A DNA stretch of 64,000 bases from Geranomyces variabilis. Lineage: Eukaryota; Chytridiomycota; Chytridiomycetes; Spizellomycetales; Powellomycetaceae. The stretch lies in contig JADGJP010000055.1 of assembly GCA_027603065.1 (NCBI GenBank), forward strand, positions 46,801-110,800, read 5' to 3'. Made by a program: the position numbers and the translations under genes. Positions 1-9,857 of the stretch are shown here, in pieces; position 1 is the first letter of the stretch, and each line of letters starts with the position of its first letter. Under the pieces are notes generated by a model, which was given only the letters and a program-made list of their open reading frames with translations, searched no databases and was not told the DNA's origin.

Positions 1-2
1 CA

Positions 3-974
3 TGGAATTCTGTTGCGGAAAAGGCGATGACCGTCTCCGGCGCATCCACCCGCTTCCTCAAGCATCCGCGCTTTACCCGCGCTCGCAACGCCCTCCGCCG
101 TGGCTTGAAGAATCTGAAGAAGGGCTTGAATCTGCGCGAAAAGGGTCAAAAGGCACTCGCACCGTCCGACCGCAAAGACGCCCCCGCCATGCGCGCTGAA
201 GCCATGCGGGCCAACATGAAAGACATGTCTCAGCGGGCAAAAAGCGATCTTGGCGTGTCTGGAGAATCATCTCCGCTGTCTTCGGGTTCCGGGTCCTCTA
301 ACGAGCTGACTAATGAGGACCTCCGCTCTGCTGACACGGTCATTAGCGTTGGCATCGTCGACGCACTCGGTGATCTCAAACTTGACAATGAGGCATCTGG
401 CATCCTGCCGGGCGGCGATATCCCTGCTTCCGACGACCCTGGCGCGACGATTGAAGCTCCCATGCTGTTTCGCGGCGCCAATACTATGGACGATGTTCTC
501 CAAGGCGCCAGCGACGAGGTTGGGCAAGAGCTTGGCTTTAACAGTAAGACCATGTCGGACTTGAAAAAGGTTAAAGCGCTCCGCGGCTTGAGCAAGCTGG
601 CCAAGATGGCCAAAGCGGCCAAGAGGGACGTGGTTGCCGGAGTGGGACGCGAGTCAAGCGGTGCCTTGAGCGGGGCCATCCAATCTCTTGGCGCTTTGGA
701 GCGCAGCGCTGGCGGTATCGCCGCCGGGGCCGAGCGGGGCGACACTGCTCAAGGCTTGGACCTTCCGGCCATGGACATTGAGCCCGTTGCGTCCAACTCC
801 TTTGACGTCGACACCCCTACAAAATTGACCACGCTTGCCGAAGCCCACCCTGGAAACCGCGCAACCACGCGCTCGTGGAACTCGAGGCTCAAGAATGTTC
901 GCAACAGGGCACTGAAATCTGCTACCGGAAGGGCCATGAAGACCGGCAAGGGTAACACCGCTGGAAAGCCCTAG
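3..974 (+). CDS. Hypothetical basic protein, 5' end outside window
   Basis: The frame is open from the left edge to TAG at 972-974, so this is probably the 3' part of a longer gene. An internal ATG at 27 would give 315 residues. The N-terminal part is rich in Arg and Lys (about residues 8-60). The middle is acidic and Ser-rich, followed by a Lys/Ala-rich stretch around LSKLAKMAKAAKR that could be a short amphipathic helix, and then a basic tail. No known domain, signal peptide or membrane segment is recognisable. Single open frame with no obvious intron. The product is unknown; coding status rests on ORF length and even codon use. Confidence 0.55.
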   Translation, partial: WNSVAEKAMTVSGASTRFLKHPRFTRARNALRRGLKNLKKGLNLREKGQKALAPSDRKDAPAMRAEAMRANMKDMSQRAKSDLGVSGESSPLSSGSGSSNELTNEDLRSADTVISVGIVDALGDLKLDNEASGILPGGDIPASDDPGATIEAPMLFRGANTMDDVLQGASDEVGQELGFNSKTMSDLKKVKALRGLSKLAKMAKAAKRDVVAGVGRESSGALSGAIQSLGALERSAGGIAAGAERGDTAQGLDLPAMDIEPVASNSFDVDTPTKLTTLAEAHPGNRATTRSWNSRLKNVRNRALKSATGRAMKTGKGNTAGKP

Positions 975-1465
975 TAGACTAGAAAGAGAGAAAGAAGGAC
1001 CCGGTCCGACCAAGCGGGATCTTATAGACAAACGTCTGTTTTCGTGCAGCGTTATTAGAGCGCACCTTTGTGTGTGAATATAGAAATTAAATGGATCGTT
1101 TTGCCTGGTGCTGCAAAACATATTTAAGCTTATGCTGTCGCATTTCCCTATTCATGCATGTGTGTGCACCTGATCCGAGACCTTTACTTAACATTACACG
1201 AGATTGCGATGTATGCCCCTCCAACTTAAAGCGTCCAATAGGGGCACGAACCGATTATTTGAGTACATCAGGATCAGATGTGGGCGCCCGGGAACGCAAT
1301 CAGGTGTGTGTGCAAGCGTTGTGCAGCGGTCGCCGCCTTGATGCTGCGTTCCATTGGTATGATTTGAAGCCGACAGCGCCGATGATGGCGCCTGAAATCG
1401 TGTCGCTAATTGAACCAACTGCAAATCGATGCGATGACCCGTCTCGCCAGCATAAAGGGAACAGT
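975..1465. other. Intergenic, nothing recognised
   Basis: Between two genes that converge here. Only short overlapping ORFs without ATG-led or motif support. It presumably holds the two 3' ends; no clear terminator or repeat was seen. Confidence 0.6.
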
Positions 1466-3166
1466 TCACGAAAGCAATCCACTCTTGGCCCACCATCGCT
1501 CGGTCGCAGATGACCTTGGGATCCACTCACGAGAAAACCGCAATTCTAACCCACTTTCCGCCCACCATTGCAAGACGCGGATGTCATCATTCACATGCGC
1601 CTCTGCCATCGCCTCCATGGAGTATCTCAACTCCAACCCAGACTTTAACCACCAGTTAAGCGTGTCAATATCGCCCTCGCCACTAGCTCGGTCGATGGCT
1701 TTCTCGTCGTAATCCAGATTTAGGCCACTCTCCTTCCACCATTGGAGGACGGCGACCCGGTGGACGCTTGCATCATTAATAGCGGAGAGGCTCCACTTGA
1801 GTTCCAGCCCGCTTCCTAACCACCAATCAAGAACGTTGATATGGCCTTGGGCAGAGGCCTTATCCAAGGATTTTGTCGAGTACCGGAGCTCCAGACCGCT
1901 GTCCCTCCACCAACTGAGCACACTAGTGTGGCCACCCCAGCTGGCGCCGTCCATGGCCTCTTCTGTGTAACGCATCTCTAATCCGCTATGGCGCCACCAT
2001 TCAAGGACGCTGACGAAACCGTTCTGGCTTGCGTAGTCCAGAGTTGCCTCCGAATAAAGCAGTTTCAGCCCGCTGGCCCGCCACCATTCTAGGATGCTGA
2101 TATGGCCTTGTCTGCTTGCTGAGTCCAAAGCAGAAGCGTCGTACCGCAGCTCCAAGCCGCTGTCGCGCCACCATTCTAGGATGCTGATATGGCCCTGCCA
2201 GCTAGCTCTGTCCAGTGCGGAAGCACCGTACCGCAGCTCCAAGCCGCTGTTGCGCCACCATTCCAAGATGCTGATGTGGCCCTGCTCGCTTGCTGAGGCC
2301 AAAGCAGAAGCGTCGTACCGCAGCTCCAATCCGCTGTCGCGCCACCATTCCAAGACGCTGATGTGGCCACCCGCGCTTGCAAACTTCAGAGCGAGGGTAG
2401 AGTAACGCAGCTCCAGACCGCTGCCGTGCCACCATTTCAAGATGGCCACATGGCCCTTCCAGCTTGCCAAGTCCATCGCCCTTTCTGAATATCGAAATTC
2501 CAGTCCGCACTCTCGCCAGAAAGTAAGAACTGTGAAGTCGCCATTCCCGCAAGCACAGTCCACAGCGCTCTCGGAATATTCAACGTCCAGCCCGCTAGCG
2601 AGCCACCAGCGGAGAGTGTCTATGTGGCCGTGTATACTAGCAGCGTTCATGGCGTGGGCACTGAAGCACAGGCGTTTGCCGCTGAGGCGCCATGTGTTGA
2701 GCATGTCAATGTCGCCGTTCGCGCTGGCCGAGTCGATAGCCTGTCTGGTGTATCGCAGCTTCAGGCCACTGGCGAGCCACCAGGACAAGACGTCGGCATG
2801 CCCATTCTCACAGGCCAGGTCGATAGCACGCTCAGTGTATTTTAGTTTTTTCCCTCTTGCCTTCCACCATTCCAACACGTCGACCCGTCCAGCGGCGCTG
2901 GCTTCGTCCACGGCGTCCTCCGAGTACGGGAGTTTGAGGCCGCTTGAAGCCCACCAGCGCAGGAGGTCCAGCTGGCCGCGCCTGCTGGCAGTGTCCATGT
3001 TAGTGTAGTACTTGAGCAGCGGAATGCAGGCGTCGCGGATGTGCAGAAGGCGTAAGGCCACTGCGGCACGGAATCGAGTTTTGGGATCGGGAATGAAGGA
3101 AACGATTCTCTCCACGATCTCGGGCGGGTACTGGTACTGTCGAGTTGCGGCTGCGGCGGCGTCCAT
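1466..3166 (-). CDS. WW-type ankyrin-like repeat protein (about 17 repeats of 29 aa)
   Basis: The frame is open from 3274, but the likely start is the ATG at 3166 (566 residues), because upstream codons read through pyrimidine-rich, promoter-like sequence. Residues about 12-60 resemble a degenerate F-box (PPEIVERIVSFIPDPKTRF). Seventeen near-tandem units of 29 residues follow, plus a partial one. The core is L-x-W-W-x-x-SGLELRYS-x-x-A-x-D-x-AS-x-x-GH-x-x-V. They look like degenerate ankyrin repeats in which the usual leucine pair is WW. Units 8-10 are almost identical, also at DNA level (87-bp period), showing recent unit duplication. Such repeats normally form protein-binding solenoids. With an F-box-like head it could be a substrate receptor, but that is inference. 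No intron is needed. Confidence 0.8.
   Translation of the reverse strand: MDAAAAATRQYQYPPEIVERIVSFIPDPKTRFRAAVALRLLHIRDACIPLLKYYTNMDTASRRGQLDLLRWWASSGLKLPYSEDAVDEASAAGRVDVLEWWKARGKKLKYTERAIDLACENGHADVLSWWLASGLKLRYTRQAIDSASANGDIDMLNTWRLSGKRLCFSAHAMNAASIHGHIDTLRWWLASGLDVEYSESAVDCACGNGDFTVLTFWRECGLEFRYSERAMDLASWKGHVAILKWWHGSGLELRYSTLALKFASAGGHISVLEWWRDSGLELRYDASALASASEQGHISILEWWRNSGLELRYGASALDRASWQGHISILEWWRDSGLELRYDASALDSASRQGHISILEWWRASGLKLLYSEATLDYASQNGFVSVLEWWRHSGLEMRYTEEAMDGASWGGHTSVLSWWRDSGLELRYSTKSLDKASAQGHINVLDWWLGSGLELKWSLSAINDASVHRVAVLQWWKESGLNLDYDEKAIDRASGEGDIDTLNWWLKSGLELRYSMEAMAEAHVNDDIRVLQWWAESGLELRFSREWIPRSSATERWWAKSGLLS
2080..2420 (-). repeat. 87-bp tandem coding repeats
   Basis: Within the WW-repeat gene, consecutive 87-bp units are nearly identical; the phrase reading gcgccaccattc on the plus strand recurs at this spacing. 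Recent expansion or homogenisation of repeat units 7-11. Confidence 0.75.
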
Positions 3167-3892
3167 ATCGGCGGTGGTTCCCCCTTGTTCCAAAAACAGT
3201 CGGAAATGTAAGAAAGAGAAGGAAGAGGACAAGTTCTCGACGAACGAAAAAGACGCGGCATCCTTGGCGCCCATCGGATCAAGAATGCCCTGAACCTTTC
3301 TTTCTCTTCTCGCCTTTGCCCAATCCAGTACTTTTCAGAGATTCCTATCACCCTGCCGCCTTTCCCGAATCCAGCCGCGTGTTACACGGCCATCGCTTCT
3401 GCCCACTCGAACTCAGTTCTCAAACGCCGCGTCCATCTGTTCGAACGCTGATAGGGAAGTGCGCAAAAGATAGAAAAAAAATTGAGTTGCATTAAACCAC
3501 AGTCACTAAGTAACCATGAGCTTGAATTTCTTTTAGCTTTGTAAATAGCCTCAGAGCACGTACCGGTGGTAATACAACCGGCGTAGCTGGCCTCATGGTA
3601 ATTCCCCTCGGGTGGTGAGGGCGGCACGAGGTGCGGCACGCAAACCCTACCGGTGACCGTGTGACGGACGGCGGGTATGTCCTGCTGTATCGCTCCTTCA
3701 AAAATGAAAACCGGTATAGTCACGATTCACCTGCTTCCGCACGCTGCGTGCTCTGGGGCTTCTCGATTTCTCTCGCGGTCAATCATACGGCAGTAAGTCC
3801 TCGGTACACTCACAGCCCTGCACATCTGCTCAAGCGGATGAGTTTGCGAGATCAAATCGATCTCCATAACTAATGCAAAAGGCTGTGAACAC

Positions 3893-3999
3893 TGAAGCTG
3901 GCACTAAACTCCAATCGAAGAGATTGGGGGGAGTTGATAGCACTGCTTAATGCCCGCTCTGGGTCCTGCAGCAAGCTACCAGCTTTCAGTGCAGAAGAG
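3893..3999 (+). repeat. Dispersed direct repeat, copy 1
   Basis: Shares a block of about 100 bp with 4581-4680. Both contain actaaactccaatcgaagag, then gttgatagcactgct and a stretch ending in gcagcaagctacc. Few substitutions separate them. Confidence 0.8.
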
Positions 4000-4450
4000 C
4001 CGCCTTGTCTCTGACTGTGAGATGGAACGGAACCTAACGCATGTACCAGCGCAAACTGGCATAGTCATCTTCATTGTAATTCCCGCATGGGTGTTTGAGG
4101 GGGGCATGAGGATATGGCACGAAACTCATGGCTAAATGCTTGGGCGTGTAATGGATAGTGGGATCGTCCTTACCTTGAGAGTCTCCATAGTGTACCGTGG
4201 GGTACCGTAGGGGTACCACGACGATCCTGCTACCATATCCTGACATGCGACCGGGTAGGGGCATGATCAATCGCAAGATAAGTTACCTTTTGTTGTTGCA
4301 AAGGCCCCCAGACAACTCTGTTAACATTTCTATTTCTGCTCACTCTTGCGGGCTATCAATCTGCACCCGGGCACTGCAGGCAATCTTTCTCACCTGCTAA
4401 CGCAGACGAGTTCGCGATATCGAAAGTGTTTACAAAATCGGACGCAAAAA

Positions 4451-4640
4451 GCCGCGACCGCTGCAGCTGAGATTGCGAGGCGTACCACCGGACGTACAAG
4501 GCCGCGACCGCTGGAGCTGACACTAAACTCCAATCGAAGAGATTGGGGGGTGTACCACCGGACGTGCAAGGCCGCGACCGCTGGAGCTGGCACTAAACTC
4601 CAATCGAAGAGATTGGGGGGTGTTGATAGCACTGCTCAAT
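4451..4640 (+). repeat. Tandem repeat, 70-bp unit
   Basis: Units begin with gccgcgaccgctg at 4451, 4501 and 4571. The last two are spaced 70 bp; the first is about 20 bp shorter. The last unit runs into the second copy of the dispersed repeat (4581-4680). Confidence 0.8.
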
Positions 4641-4920
4641 GCCCGCTTTGGGTCCTGCAGCAAGCTACCGGTTTCCAGCGCAACTGCGCAAAACGATGAT
4701 CAAGTGCAAGTTAAGGCACCTTTTTTTTTGTTGCAAGACCTGGGAAAATTCTGTTAACTTACCTGTTCCCGCTTGTGTGTCTTTTGCCAGCTATTAGCAT
4801 TGATCACAATAATCACAAGACACGTCTCGACGAGGTCACACGCGCGTCCCACGACTGCGGCCGACCCACGCACATTCATCACATTAGCGGCCAAATCGTT
4901 GCGTTGGCGAAACTGAAATT

Positions 4921-5014
4921 ACAGCCGGTGAACAAAGAAATGGACTCTCCCGCTCGCGTGGCTTCCAGATTTCTCGACTGCGAGGGAGAGTCCATTTCTT
5001 TGTTCACTGGCTGC
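4921..5014. repeat. Inverted repeat, 31-bp arms, 32-bp loop
   Basis: The arms 4921-4951 and 4984-5014 are reverse complements at 29 of 31 positions, including a perfect 24-bp core (4928-4951 with 4984-5007). The spacer is 32 bp. It could be a hairpin, a small-RNA source or the trace of a palindromic insertion. No promoter was identified. Confidence 0.85.
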
Positions 5015-5115
5015 AGCAAGCCCGACGCCGCCTGGAGCTAGCCGAGTCGTATATTGCCGATAGCGCAGTTGCCGAAGTCCCTCCTGCTTCCAGGGCTTCT
5101 GACACGCGAACTTCC

Positions 5116-5768
5116 ATGGTTCCTCTCGTACCCGCGCGTACAGCTACAATGTTTCACGATCGACACCGCTGGGCGAGGGCCACGCTCGCGGACTGCAAAG
5201 GAGCCGTCGTTCTCTCACGAGCATGGTGGCCCCTTGATTCCTCCCCCACGCTTCCAATCGATCTTGTCATTGGACTCGTTTCGGTCCTCACGCTGGACAT
5301 CGGGTCAGCGGATTTCGACAGCTTTGAAGACGACGAGAGATCTCTGCCCTCCAGTATACTCAAGCTGATGGTGACACATCTGACGGACGATGGATGGGAG
5401 GTTTCCCATGAACGCATTTCGTCCGGCTTTTGTCCGTCAAAGGATTGTTTCGCGTCGCCGGGTCGGCAGCTTGTCGGCGCATCGAATTTTCGCAGCGAAC
5501 ACACCTCCGAACATCGTGAAAGTGTGCGTAACGTTGGCCAACACCATCCAGCTTCCTTCGCCGCCAACCATTCCGGAATGCAGCCTAGAGTGCCTTACGG
5601 AGGTAGTGCTGAATTTGCAGCCAGCGTACGATTCCGCCTGTCTGAACACTTACATTACAGGTCGACTTTGCAAGTCTCGAGTCAGCCGTGGAAACGGCTC
5701 CGTCCGATGGCGCATCTGGCGTCCTGAAACAGAAACAGCGGACGGCGCAAATCGCATCCCACTTCTAA
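5116..5768 (+). pseudogene. Degenerate BRO-N-related segment
   Basis: A 203-codon frame (from a non-verified start at 5116 to 5727) and other overlapping frames are open here. At 5412-5470 another frame encodes LSVKGLFRVAGS, nearly identical at DNA level to the BRO-N core of the next gene (6265-6310), but that frame is closed on both sides. The last part reads well in yet another frame after a possible acceptor at about 5659 (VDFASLESAV...) and stops at 5766-5768, 3 bp before the next ATG. Frame changes suggest a decayed partial copy of the downstream gene. A multi-exon gene cannot be excluded. Confidence 0.4.
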
Positions 5769-5771
5769 TAA

Positions 5772-7564
5772 ATGAGTTCCAAGCCGCCACGACATCTGCC
5801 GTATGAAACACGCGCTCTAGTCGACAACATCCCGTATGGAAGAGTGTCAACGAGCAAGACGCACCTAGTCCTTAGATCGGGCCGGCTTCTTCACTCCAAG
5901 TCTTGCAACCGGTTTCAGTCGGTGGTGGATAGCGCCGGAAAAAAGAGGGCAGCGGCGGAACCCCAGGCAGTGACGAAGAGGAGGAAGGAGAACCCAGAGA
6001 CCGAGTACGAAAGTAGCGATTACGAGAGCGATCTGGACGGAGTCCCAAAGGCGCCAAAAACCATCACGCTGAAAGTCTGGGAGAAGCCCTGAGGACGGGA
6101 AACCCCGGAAGTTCGGGGCGAGAGGACGCGAGAGGGGCTCTGGGTGAAGCTGCCAGATGTCGCCAAATTGCTGGACAGGCCGGTGCAGGGCTTGGGGAAA
6201 GTGGTGGCGGGCAACGAAACCTTGACGACGAAGCACACATGCAAAAGCGGCAAGATCACTCGCTCTATCCGGTTCTTGTCCATCAAGGGATTGTTTCGCG
6301 TTGCCGGGTCCGTTGCAACGGATCGCGCCCACGAGCTCTACGACTGGGCCGCTGATTTGTGTGCGCCATCATTGCAAACAGTGACGACTGTTGGCAAGTC
6401 GTTGTCCCTTTTCACTGCCAAAATACCAGGCATTTATTTCCTGCTCGTTGGAAAGCTGGGCGACGTAAAGACCAGCATGGGGCTGGCCAGTTCGGAACCA
6501 GACAGCTGGCTGGTTGTCAAAGCGGGCAAGGCAGTCGACCTCAATGATCGGCTGCCGGACCACCGGCGAGAGTGTGGCAACTATCCAGGCGCAACGCTGA
6601 CTGTCAAGGCGCTGATGATCACCGAGCGCTCTGAACTCTCGACGGCAGAGAATGCCATCCACGCATGGCTTCACGGAGCCGGGGAGAAACGACATGGACC
6701 AATTCGAATCCCATCACCGGATTTCCCGCCGTCTAGCGTGCATCGGCGCCAGCGCGGCGTTGATTGCGAAAACATGGCTATGCCTCGTTGTCTGGGTCAT
6801 CATTTTCATCCTAGTGCAACCGTCACTCTGAAGGGGCAAACTGGCGGCGGCGGCGGCGGCGGCGGCGATATCTGGTCTGCAATTTCAATCTTTGCCAGAA
6901 CGTAAGCCGTGTCATGAAAGTCGTTCCTTTCATTACCGCTAACCCTTTTTGCATTCGCCTCAGGTCCAAGTTGCAAAGGAAGGCACACCAGTTCGCAGAT
7001 AATTGCAACGAAAGGACCATTGATTGCCACATATGGAAGTTGTTTTACGACATCCTGGACGTTGAGGTCGAAAGATTTCTGCTCCACTAGTAAGTGACTC
7101 TATGATTGGGTTGGGAAGCTCTCACAATGACTTATCAATATTGTTACAGTGGACAGTCGCGCTGCGAGTCTCGAGAGATTGAGAGCGCGAGCTGCAGCAA
7201 CTTGGACCTCTTACTGGTAAAAAAGTTTCCCGCACGGTCTTTAGTCCATCATCTGACTCTCCCTTTTGAGCAGGTGTTTGACCGCGGGTGCGGTAGGCGC
7301 GGTGAAGAAGTCGGGGTCGGCGAATCAGCTGGCAGCAAAACCTTGGCTTCGATAGAAGCCGATGGTAAGATTTGCCGCAACTTCGCAAACGCTCGTGATA
7401 TGTTGCTGCGGCTGCGGCGTGAAGGCGAGAAATCTGTCCGACAAAGCCTGGCAATCCCATGCCTCATTCAAAACCACAAATGCTTGATGCTGTACAAGGC
7501 ACAGTGGGCATATTTCATATCGACCCCAGGCCGTAGCTGTCATGTTCACCAGATATGTAAATAA
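5772..7564 (+). pseudogene. BRO-N / GIY-YIG-like (T5orf172-type) protein with in-frame TGA
   Basis: Proposed exons 5772-6901, 6964-7089, 7150-7216 and 7274-7564 (538 codons). The phases match across all three introns (62, 60 and 57 bp). One in-frame TGA at 6090-6092 breaks the first exon after codon 106, and no good splice pair removes it. Downstream of it a BRO-N-like region is readable (LPDVAKLLDRPVQGLG, then FLSIKGLFRVAGS and ELYDW). A second module follows with VKAGKAVDLNDRLPDHRREC and a later LSTAENAIHAWL, resembling the T5orf172/DUF3627 relatives of GIY-YIG found next to BRO-N or KilA-N domains in large DNA viruses and phages. A (GGC)n run gives poly-Gly near codon 360. The N-terminal part is basic and acidic with no domain. 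BRO proteins bind DNA; a role here is unknown. Intact splicing with one nonsense codon suggests a recent pseudogene, an assembly error or an unrecognised intron. Confidence 0.55.
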
Positions 7565-7835
7565 CAATCAACTTTAGAAATAAAAGCAAGTGATTGGTAT
7601 CGCTTTGTTTGTTTGTTTTCTTATTAACGACGACGCAGCAAAAACCGCGCCATCGCCAAACCCCATAGGCTATTGTACCAACATCTGTCAATGCAAATCT
7701 CGCGATAGTGTCTGCCGTATGTCCCACGCCTCTTCGCAGCCAGACTTAAAGTAGTAAGTAAGAGAGGTCCTCGACGGTAATGAGAACCGGCCAGGGCAGC
7801 TGTTGCCATGGGCTTGCCAATTTCTTGGTCCCTTT

Positions 7836-9857
7836 TCATGTATTGAACGTTCTGACGATTCTAGCGATCGGCTCGCGGCATATCGGACATTCCCGCGTCG
7901 TGCGTTCCAGAATTTTGCCACAGTCCATACCTGCAGATGTGGAGACAAACGGGGATGTCAGCAAACCAAAACCGCAATGACAACTTGCCGCCATCGCGAT
8001 CGAGAAGCAACTTACATGTAACCAAATGCCCGCACTCCAAAAACACACAATTGACGACTTTATCACAGCAAATCTTGCACAACCCATCATCATCATCGTC
8101 CGTGGTACCGGCATTCTCTGTCGCAGCGGCAGCAGCAGCAGCGCGCCGTGCACTAACCGGCCGATTCGGCGCCGCCCGTTCTTCAAAGCGGGCATTAGCG
8201 CGCTCTTGAGCGGCGTTCTCAGCGCGTGCAGCCACCACAAGCCGCGTCACCCGTGCGATGAGTTCGCCCTTTTCAATGACGTTGGAATGGTCGACTTTGT
8301 TTTCGGTTAGGATTGCTTTCAGGGTGCGGGTGGGTAATGCGGCTGGGTCGGTTGATGAGGCGACGAGGGTGGCGAGGGTAGGTGGGGCGAACGCAGATGA
8401 GGACGATGATGTGGGTGGTGGTTGTTGAGGGCGGGACGGCGGTGCTTGTGGGTTTGGCGGGCGAGGTTGCGCTGGTCGCGGTTGTTGCCGCTGCTGTTGG
8501 TTTTGGTTCTGCTGAGGCGCGGCAGGACGTTGCTGCTGCTGCGAAGCGGTCGCCTGTTGTCGCTGCTGATACTGCTGCTGTTGGGGATGAGCTTGCTGTT
8601 GTTGTAGCGGTGCGTTCGATTGCTGATAATTTGAAGAATACGAGGTCGTATAGGTGGTGTTTAGATCGGGTGGCCCTCCGCCAAAGCCGCCAAACGCCGG
8701 TATTGTTCCTGGCGCAACCCCGAACAAGGTGTCCAAGAACCCCGGCTGGGCTGGTGGTGGAGGCCGCGACGACGATCCAGCATTGCCTGGATAGCCTTGG
8801 AAAAAGGGCGCATCAAAAACAGAGTGAGGATTCCTGTCAAAAAAGGGTTGGGAACCCATCAAGGATATAGTTTAGAAACCCACCAAAAGCAGAGTTTGGG
8901 AATCCGCCAGGAGCCGCTGCCGGAAACCAGCTGCCACCAGCACCGCCAGCCATTTGCTGCTGATGCCGTTGTGCCTCGGCGGCAGCTCGCTGTGCCGCGG
9001 CTGCCGCGCGCTGTGCTTCTGCTGTTGCTCTTTGCGCTTCGGCCACTGCAGCTGCTCGTTGTGCATCGGCTGTCGCGCGTTGCGCTTCTGCTATCGCGCG
9101 TTGAGCATTCATATCGGCACGCACGCGCTCCTCATTTGCTCTCCTCTGATGCTCGCGCTCCTCCCGCTCACGTTTCTGTGCGTTCGGGGAGCCTGGCGGC
9201 GAAGTAGAGTCGTGTGACGGCGGGAGGCAGGGTACGCTGTCGCGGAAGGCCTTTTCGGAAGCGGTTGAGAGCGGCCTTACGATCAGAGCTACGAGTTCGG
9301 ACTTTTCTATCAGGTTGGTATCGTCTAGCGCGAATGCTTTGATGTATGTTTTGAGCTCCTTTGTTGATAGCGCCATCAGTGACTGGGTGGAAAGGTTGCT
9401 CACTGTGAAGACGGAACCCGCGGGTCAGTGGCAATCACCAGCGTCAAAGGAAAATGAGCTATGACTCCTGACATACTAGTAGCAAAAGGCACGCAATAGG
9501 TGCACACGGAAACAGGCTCGTTGACGTATCCGTATTGTGGCAACGTCAGTTTGCCGCCGATGCAACTGTGGCATTTGACATTGCCACAAAACCGACAGTG
9601 GCTCTTTTTTTTCCAGAAACTGAACTTTGTGCTGCGGGTTCACCAAAAGGAAATCCGATGAAGCGTCAGGGACCAACGGCCGCCAGTGGAACGGCCCGAG
9701 CTCAGGAATGCCACTGTTTGTCGAACACCCACCCGCAGAGACATTCGTCATAGTCGGCCTTTGTCTTTAGTTTTGGCTGAGGGCGAGTAAGCGGCGCATG
9801 CCCTCTGCCGACGGAAGGACGAGAGCCTGAGGCTGTGGAAGGACGACCAGAATCCAT
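7836..9857 (-). CDS. FYVE-SAP-RING E3 ubiquitin ligase, RNF34/RFFL-like
   Basis: Five exons on the minus strand: 9857-9733, 9631-9477, 9402-8880, 8833-8016 and 7930-7836 (571 residues; all phases agree). Exons 1-2 encode a FYVE-type zinc finger: CLCG, then FSFWKKKSHCRFCG, CHSC and a final C-x2-C. Exon 3 opens with a SAP-like helix pair (LSTKELKTYIKAF...KSELVALIV) and continues as a long Ala/Gln/Arg coiled coil. Exon 4 is Gln/Pro-rich and carries a second SAP-like module (LPTRTLKAILTENKVDHSNV). The C-terminus is a C3HC4 RING: CKIC, LECGHLVTCMDCGK and ECPICREPI, assembled across the last intron. This order (FYVE-like, SAP, RING) matches animal RNF34/RFFL (CARP) ligases that act on endosomal membranes and on caspase or p53 targets. 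Substrates in a fungus are unknown. The donors at 9732 (GTGGGT) and 8879 (GTTTCT) are non-ideal. Confidence 0.85.

Larger units (their letters stand above)
3275..5110. other. Gene-free, repeat-rich accessory stretch
   Basis: About 1.8 kb without a credible gene. It holds dispersed copies of a sequence of about 100 bp (3893-3999 and 4581-4680), a 70-bp tandem repeat (4451-4640), a weakly similar pair at about 3555-3650 and 4045-4130, and a strong inverted repeat (4921-5014). The many short ORFs here are not conserved between the repeat copies. Confidence 0.6.

Noticed and set aside
3166-3274. Longer N-terminus for the WW-repeat protein
   Set aside because: The extra 36 codons read poly-Phe/Ser from pyrimidine-rich sequence typical of a leader; the ATG at 3166 directly precedes the F-box-like start.
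6144-6905. Translation start of the BRO-like gene at 6144
   Set aside because: The codon there is GTG; the same frame continues upstream to the TGA at 6090-6092 and beyond it to an ATG at 5772.
9401-9403. Start of a separate gene at 9403
   Set aside because: The codon is GTG directly after a good CAG acceptor; it is the first base of an internal exon of the RNF34-like gene.
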